64,000 bases of DNA, from assembly GCF_043235035.1 (NCBI RefSeq), contig NZ_JAZAQF010000057.1:119669-183668 (forward strand), written 5' to 3'. The notes under the pieces are model-generated. The model was given only the letters and a program-made list of their open reading frames with translations, searched no databases and was not told the DNA's origin. Below, piece after piece: positions 59,488-64,000 of the stretch. The stretch's first letter is position 1; the number at the start of each line of letters is the position of its first letter. Position numbers and translations under genes: made by a program. This DNA is from CACIAM-69d sp001698445. Lineage in GTDB: Bacteria > Cyanobacteriota > Cyanobacteriia > CACIAM-69d.

Positions 59488-60545
59488 AAAGCCGGTCTTC
59501 GTCTGTTCAATCGCGCCCGATGAACGCCGCTGAAATGGTTGATGCGGATATTCGATCGGGAGCGATCATTGTTTTGGATCACAGCCACGCACCCGCCACC
59601 CCAGAAGGTGCAGAGGTGATCCAAGGCTTGAGCAAAACCCCTAAGCAGTTGTCTCCCAAGTATTTTTATGACGATCGGGGATCGCAACTCTTTGAGGACA
59701 TTTGCCAGCTTCCGGAATATTATCCAACCCGTACAGAAGCTTGGATTTTGCAAACCTATGCCACCGAAATTGCTGCGATCACCGACAGCCACGAACTGAT
59801 TGAATTGGGCAGCGGCAGTTCCACCAAAACTCGCTTACTGTTGGATGCCTATCGATCGCTCTGGGCCGATCGCCCCGACACTTGCCACTATCTCCCAGTG
59901 GATATTAGTGGCGGCATTTTGCACAGCAGCGTGGTGCAACTGCAATCGCAATATCCTGAATTTTGGATCCAGGGGCTGTTGGGAACCTATGACCAGGCCT
60001 TGGACTATTTAGCCCACAGCAATGAGCGATCGCGTCTGTTGTTTTTCTTGGGCAGTTCGATGGGAAATTTCTCCCCCGCAGACTTCAACAGCTTTGTCGA
60101 TCGCGTGGCCCAATCGCTCAAGCCCGGTGACTATTTCCTGTTAGGAGTTGACCTTGAAAAAGACCTGGAAATCCTCAAGGCAGCCTATAACGATTCTCAG
60201 GGAGTGACGGCCGCCTTCAACTTGAACATGCTGGCTCATTTGAACCGGCGTTTTGGGGGCAATTTTGATCTCGATGCTTTCAGTCACGAAGCGATTTATA
60301 ACACCGCAGACTCGCAAATTGAGATGTATCTCCATTGTCACCGCGATTGCCAAGTGCAGTTCGATCGCCTGGATTTTGTCGCCAACTTCCAAGCCGGGGA
60401 GTCGATTTTGACGGAAATTTCCCGCAAGTTTCGGCTCGATCGCTTGCCCCAACAACTCGCAGAGCACGGCCTCACCGCCGTCAAAACCTGGAGCGATCCG
60501 CAGCAATGGTTTGGACTACTGTTGTGTCAAGCTACCAGTTCGTAG
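59478..60545 (+). CDS. egtD: L-histidine N-alpha-methyltransferase EgtD
   Basis: EgtD transfers three methyl groups from SAM to histidine to make hercynine, the first step of ergothioneine synthesis. The 355-residue product has the family blocks SPKYFYDDRGSQLFEDICQLPEYYPTRTE near residue 53, the SAM-binding IELGSGSSTKTRLLLDA near 110 and LFFLGSSMGNFSP near 193. It also has LLGVDLEKD and the C-terminal SRKFRLDRLPQQLAEHGL. The ATG at 59478 lies inside the end of egtB (10-base overlap); a second methionine at 59520 is possible. egtB and egtD together suffice for ergothioneine if a C-S lyase acts from elsewhere. Confidence 0.94.
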   Translation: MQLESRSSSVQSRPMNAAEMVDADIRSGAIIVLDHSHAPATPEGAEVIQGLSKTPKQLSPKYFYDDRGSQLFEDICQLPEYYPTRTEAWILQTYATEIAAITDSHELIELGSGSSTKTRLLLDAYRSLWADRPDTCHYLPVDISGGILHSSVVQLQSQYPEFWIQGLLGTYDQALDYLAHSNERSRLLFFLGSSMGNFSPADFNSFVDRVAQSLKPGDYFLLGVDLEKDLEILKAAYNDSQGVTAAFNLNMLAHLNRRFGGNFDLDAFSHEAIYNTADSQIEMYLHCHRDCQVQFDRLDFVANFQAGESILTEISRKFRLDRLPQQLAEHGLTAVKTWSDPQQWFGLLLCQATSS

Positions 60546-60588
60546 ATTCTGTTCCCCTTTCTTCAAACGTCAATCAAGCTCATGTGAT

Positions 60589-60619
60589 TGATAGTCTGGT
60601 TGATAGTCTGGTTGACAGT
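60589..60619. repeat. 12-bp tandem repeat
   Basis: TGATAGTCTGGT occurs twice (60589-60612), followed by the partial copy TGACAGT, in the egtD downstream region. Confidence 0.8.
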
Positions 60620-60698
60620 AGAAACCATCAATCATCCATCGAGACTTGATTGGATCCCCAAGAAGGTCAAGACATTTTCTTAGGCGAACTGCTAAATT

Positions 60699-60726
60699 GA
60701 GAGGGTGAACGTTTTTGCCCTCTCAG
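60699..60726 (+). terminator. Terminator after egtBD
   Basis: TGAGAGGG pairs with CCCTCTCA over a 12-base loop and is followed by GTTTGCTTGTTT. It lies 26 bases before the DUF29 gene, so it could also affect that gene's leader. Confidence 0.6.
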
Positions 60727-60752
60727 TTTGCTTGTTTCCGTGAGGTACAGTG

Positions 60753-61205
60753 ATGACAGTGGCCCGGGACAATTTGGCAACATTGTATGAGTGCGACTAC
60801 GCCCTTTGGTTAGACGCAACGATCGAGCAACTGCGCCGTCGTGACTACGGCAACGTGGATTGGGATAATTTATTAGATGAATTAGAGTCAATGGCCCGCA
60901 GCGATAAACGTGCCATTAAACATAATTTGGTGGTGATTCTTGTGCATCTTTTAAAGTGGCAATTTCAGCCTGAGATGCGATCGGGAAGCTGGGCAGGAAG
61001 CATCACGGAACACCGAACTCGAATTCAGTCCCTATTAGACGATTCCCCTAGCCTCAAAAATTTCCTACCTGAGGCCCTAGATTGGGCCTATCCCAGAGCA
61101 CGTCGGCAAGCCAGTGATGAAACAGAATTACCTATCGAACAGTTTCCAGAAGCTTGTCCCTACCAACTTTTTGAGGTATTAAACGAAAACTTTTTACCCC
61201 AATGA
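60753..61205 (+). CDS. DUF29 family protein
   Basis: The 150-residue protein (an adjacent ATG at 60750 adds one residue) has the DUF29 signatures: LYECDYALWLDATIEQLRRRDYGNVDWDNLLDELESMARSDKR at the N-terminus, then a helical KHNLVVILVHLLKWQFQPE and the C-terminal LPEALDWAYPRARRQAS. DUF29 proteins are small helical proteins found in many copies in cyanobacterial genomes, with no known activity. Some lie near toxin-antitoxin or mobile loci, but no partner gene is visible here. Codon use is AT-richer than in the neighbours on its right. Confidence 0.92.
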   Translation: MTVARDNLATLYECDYALWLDATIEQLRRRDYGNVDWDNLLDELESMARSDKRAIKHNLVVILVHLLKWQFQPEMRSGSWAGSITEHRTRIQSLLDDSPSLKNFLPEALDWAYPRARRQASDETELPIEQFPEACPYQLFEVLNENFLPQ

Positions 61206-61341
61206 GACTCTTTCAAAAAATCAAGCCTAATCCGCATTGACCTATTTTTATCCTCTGATTTCATCTGATTGCAACGGAGAAAAATTGGGCGGCTTTCATT
61301 GGGTCACTGACTAAAAACTGCTGGATAGAAGCTGGCTGGCG

Positions 61342-62352
61342 TTATTCAGTGCCGTGGCGGCGTTGATGCCAGTGCCAAGCATGGGACACGATCGCCTCTA
61401 AATCTGGGTACTCCGGTTGCCAGCCCAAAACCGCCTGGGCCCGATCGCTGCTGCTGACCAACACGGGCGGATCACCGGCCCGGCGATCGCGCTCCACCAC
61501 AACGATCGGGCGTTGGGTCACCTGGCGAGCAGCGGCGATCGTTTCCTTCACGGAAAATCCGTTGCCATTGCCCAAATTAAATGCCGTGGATTCGCCGCCG
61601 TTCAGCAAATATTCCAACCCCAACACATGGGCGTGGGCCAAGTCGTTCACATGGACATAATCCCGAATGCAAGTGCCGTCGGGGGTGGGGTAGTCCGTGC
61701 CAAAAATGGCGATGTTGTCTCGCTGGCCCAGGGCCGCCAACAAAATCAGTGGAATCAGATGGGTTTCCGGCTGGTGATCTTCGCCCAGGTTGCCGGAGGG
61801 GTCGGCTCCGGCGGCGTTGAAGTAACGGAAGATGACCGATCGCAATCCATAGGCCAGGTCAAAATCCCGCAGCATTCGCTCGACGGTTAATTTAGACTCC
61901 CCATAGGGATTAATCGGCAGTTGGGGATGATCTTCGGCAATTTTGGGAGTTTGGGGTACGCCATAGGTGGCCGCCGTGGAGGAAAACACGAAATGGGGCA
62001 CTTGGGCCGCCACCATGGCTTCCAACAGGGTCAGGGTTCCCACCACGTTGTTGCGATAGTATTTGGCGGGATTGGTAACGGACTCGCCCACGGCAATGTA
62101 GGCGGCGAAGTGCAGCACGGCTCCAATCTGGCGCTGGGCAAAGAGTCGATCGAGCAAGGCCCGATCGCCAATATCACCCACAATCAACTCAGCCTTCAGC
62201 ACCGATTCCACAATCTCGCGGTGGCCGTAGCCCAAATTATCCAGCACAACCACCGGATAGCCGGCCTGTTGAAGCGCTAGAACGGTATGGGAGCCGATGT
62301 AGCCAGCGCCGCCGGTCACGAGAATGGTGGGTTTTGAGCAAGCGTCGGTCAT
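61342..62352 (-). CDS. galE: UDP-glucose 4-epimerase
   Basis: GalE interconverts UDP-glucose and UDP-galactose, supplying galactose for galactolipids and surface polysaccharide. The 336-residue extended SDR has the NAD motif VTGGAGYIGSHTV at residues 12-24, DNLGYGHRE, FSSTAATYGVP, the catalytic YXXXK (YGESK near 150) and FRYFNAAGADPSG. It also has TPDGTCIRDYVHVNDLAHAH and the C-terminal GWQPEYPDLEAIVSHAW block. It is divergent from the following glycosyltransferase with only 34 bases between starts. Confidence 0.95.
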   Translation of the reverse strand: MTDACSKPTILVTGGAGYIGSHTVLALQQAGYPVVVLDNLGYGHREIVESVLKAELIVGDIGDRALLDRLFAQRQIGAVLHFAAYIAVGESVTNPAKYYRNNVVGTLTLLEAMVAAQVPHFVFSSTAATYGVPQTPKIAEDHPQLPINPYGESKLTVERMLRDFDLAYGLRSVIFRYFNAAGADPSGNLGEDHQPETHLIPLILLAALGQRDNIAIFGTDYPTPDGTCIRDYVHVNDLAHAHVLGLEYLLNGGESTAFNLGNGNGFSVKETIAAARQVTQRPIVVVERDRRAGDPPVLVSSSDRAQAVLGWQPEYPDLEAIVSHAWHWHQRRHGTE

Positions 62353-62386
62353 GGGGGGCAGCGACGGGAATTACGGGGCGATCGCC

Positions 62387-63616
62387 ATGAGAATTTTAGC
62401 CATTTCTTCTACCTTTCCTTATCCGCCCAGCAAAGGCGGCACGGAAATTCGGACTTACAACCTGCTGGCCCGCTTGGCCCAGCGCCATGCGGTCACCATT
62501 GCCACCCAGCGCCATCCTAGTGTCACCGATGAGCATCTGGCCGCGCTCCGGGCAACCGTTCAGGAGGTGATGGTGTTTCCGCTGCCACCGGATCCGGCCG
62601 CCAGCCGCAGTCCGCGCCAGTTGGCCCGCAAGGTGAAGCGGTTTGGGCAATCTTGGCTGAGGGGCACACCGCCCAATGTGTTGCATCGCTTTTCGCGGCC
62701 GATGCAGGCTTGGATTGATCAACAAATTGCGGCCGATCGCTTTGATGTGGTCACCTGCGAGCACAGTGTGAATGAAATCTATGTGCGGCCCGATTGGCAG
62801 CGGCGCTACCCCAAGCTGCGATCGATTGTGGATGTTCACAGTTCCGTTTACGGTTGGGCCAAGGGGCATCTGGATTTGGGTGCATCTCCCCACCCCACAC
62901 GCGATTGGCTGTATTTGCCCTTGCTCGCCCGCTATGAGCGCCGCTACGCCAACAAATTCAGCGCGATCGTCACCACCACCCCCGACGATCGGGACTACAT
63001 GGCCCAATTTGCCCCCCAAGTGCCCGGTTTCGTCATTCCCAACGGGGTGGACTTGGCCCTGTTTCCGCCGCGCGATCGAGATCCCGGGGGTTATGAATTG
63101 GTGTTTGTGGGCGCAATGGATGCCACCCACAACATCGATGCGGTGAAGTTTTTTGTGAATGCCGTTCTGCCACCGCTGCGATCGACCTATCCCGCCGCCA
63201 CTTTTCGGATTGTGGGGGCCCGGCCCAGCGCTGAGGTGTTGGCCCTGGGCGATCGACCCGGCGTAGTGGTCACCGGCCCTGTGGATTCCATGGCCGCCGA
63301 GCTACATCGGGCCTCCGTTTGCGTCGTGCCCCTGCGCACCGGGCTGGGCATCAAAAACAAAACCCTGGAGGCTATGGCGGCCGGCGTACCCGTGGTGGGG
63401 AGCGATCGGGGATTAGAAGGCTTGACAATCGACCAACCACCCTTAGCCTTACGGGCCAACCAACCGGCTGAATACATTGCCGCCATCGGTCGGCTGTGGG
63501 AATCTACGGAGTTGCGGGCCCAACTCTCCCAAGCGGCCCGAGCCTACGTGGAACGCGACTTTAGCTGGGAGCAAGCCGCCCAGCATTACGAAGCTGTTTT
63601 ACAAAACTCCCCATGA
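62387..63616 (+). CDS. Glycosyltransferase, GT-B fold (family 4-like)
   Basis: From the ATG at 62387 (MRILAISSTFPYPPSKGGTEIRTYNLLARLAQRH) the product has 409 residues. The N-terminal Rossmann domain has the GGTEIR motif for acceptor binding. The C-terminal nucleotide-sugar domain starts near residue 220 (YELVFVGAMDATHNIDAVKFF) and ends with PLRTGLGIKNKTLEAMAAGVPVVGSDRGLEG, the usual donor-binding EX7E-like region. It probably adds a sugar to a surface polysaccharide or glycolipid; the divergent galE supports a link to galactose metabolism. Donor and acceptor are unknown. A 21-residue upstream extension would run into galE and is rejected. Confidence 0.9.
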   Translation: MRILAISSTFPYPPSKGGTEIRTYNLLARLAQRHAVTIATQRHPSVTDEHLAALRATVQEVMVFPLPPDPAASRSPRQLARKVKRFGQSWLRGTPPNVLHRFSRPMQAWIDQQIAADRFDVVTCEHSVNEIYVRPDWQRRYPKLRSIVDVHSSVYGWAKGHLDLGASPHPTRDWLYLPLLARYERRYANKFSAIVTTTPDDRDYMAQFAPQVPGFVIPNGVDLALFPPRDRDPGGYELVFVGAMDATHNIDAVKFFVNAVLPPLRSTYPAATFRIVGARPSAEVLALGDRPGVVVTGPVDSMAAELHRASVCVVPLRTGLGIKNKTLEAMAAGVPVVGSDRGLEGLTIDQPPLALRANQPAEYIAAIGRLWESTELRAQLSQAARAYVERDFSWEQAAQHYEAVLQNSP

Positions 63617-64000
63617 CAGGCAGCTTTCACCTCTTTTTCCCTAGAAGGGCGATAAGGTCAACTTCGATAGCCAACTTCGGCGGTCAGCTTCAACGCTCAG
63701 CAACATTGTCAGCAACCAGTGATGGAATCAAGTGTTAATAATGATCAGTAGTCAATGATTCAATTCACACTCTGGTTATAGTTTATACCCAACTCCTTCT
63801 TGATTGAATTTGATCGCTTTCGCTCATTGGAATACTTTAGGAGAATCTCAGGGAGTGCTTAAATAGAATTATCGGTAGTGCCTGTGAAGTAATGATGGAC
63901 TATGAAGCGACTGGCAATGAGGCATTGTAGTGGTGAATAAATCGCCAAATCGCTGCTTCGTGATTGACCAAGGATTTGGAAAAAGACAGGGTGCGCCGCA
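63617..64000. other. Non-coding end of the window
   Basis: 384 bases with no gene on either strand that I can support. A weak 13-base periodicity (CAACTTCG... at 63659 and 63672) is visible at 63659-63697. The remainder is AT-rich without clear signals. Confidence 0.5.

Overview
The window comes from a cyanobacterial chromosome. The evidence is the dense scatter of HIP1-type GCGATCGC octamers plus genes that are cyanobacterial or photosynthesis-linked: hetZ/patU3, psb34, btpA, DUF4327, DUF3598, labA, an SLH-domain porin, aerobic hemF and an ovothiol-synthase-like egtB. HetZ and PatU3 are known mainly from filamentous cyanobacteria, so a filamentous lineage is likely. Heterocysts cannot be inferred from this window. 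No rRNA, CRISPR array, intact insertion sequence or prophage is visible. One tRNA gene (Ser, anticodon GCT) lies at 50.1 kb.

Layout. 0-6 kb: a partial rodA, the P-loop Fe-S protein gene mrp, hemF, a STAS anti-sigma-antagonist gene, a small DUF4327 gene, and an AT-rich gap leading to nfu. 6.4-10.2 kb: overlapping hetZ-patU3, a conserved cyanobacterial protein and psb34. 10.5-20 kb: a metallophosphoesterase, clpP, pyruvate kinase, a DUF3598 protein, then clpX, an alpha/beta hydrolase and a lambda-endolysin-like enzyme. 20-27.5 kb: envelope genes (porin, TolC), a small 2Fe-2S ferredoxin and a PDZ/radical-SAM/DUF512 protein with a large acidic insertion. 27.7-34 kb: an acyltransferase, a Uma2-nuclease remnant, a HemW-like enzyme, a PIN-TRAM membrane protein and an orphan peptide-type binding protein.

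34-39 kb: a minus-strand run for surface polysaccharide (gmd, sugar transferase, glycosyltransferase), then a peroxiredoxin and ftsX. 39-49.7 kb: a thioredoxin-like ferredoxin, a LuxR-HTH/NB-ARC STAND ATPase without a repeat sensor, btpA, a TAP-type peptidase, threonine synthase with a MoaD-like sulfur carrier, leuA and labA. 50-52 kb: tRNA-Ser and an orphan NatB-like binding protein. 52.7-57.5 kb: an Mrp-type cation/proton antiporter operon (C-D-E-F-G-DUF4040-B) that lacks the large ND5-like MrpA module. 58-60.5 kb: egtB-egtD for ergothioneine. The end holds a DUF29 protein, galE and a glycosyltransferase.

A recurring oddity is short tandem duplication. Many intergenic gaps carry 2-6 copies of an 8-27 bp unit, and at seven loci the unit is 13 bp although the unit sequences are unrelated. 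Comparable repeats with units divisible by three have entered coding sequences in frame (TolC, DUF512 protein, EgtB, ferredoxin N-terminus). Near-identical palindromes built on AGGGGCTTAAGCCCCT recur after several genes as a terminator family. No complete new system stands out. The best leads are the 13-bp repeat phenomenon, the sensor-less STAND ATPase, the reduced Mrp operon and the repeat insertions in conserved enzymes.
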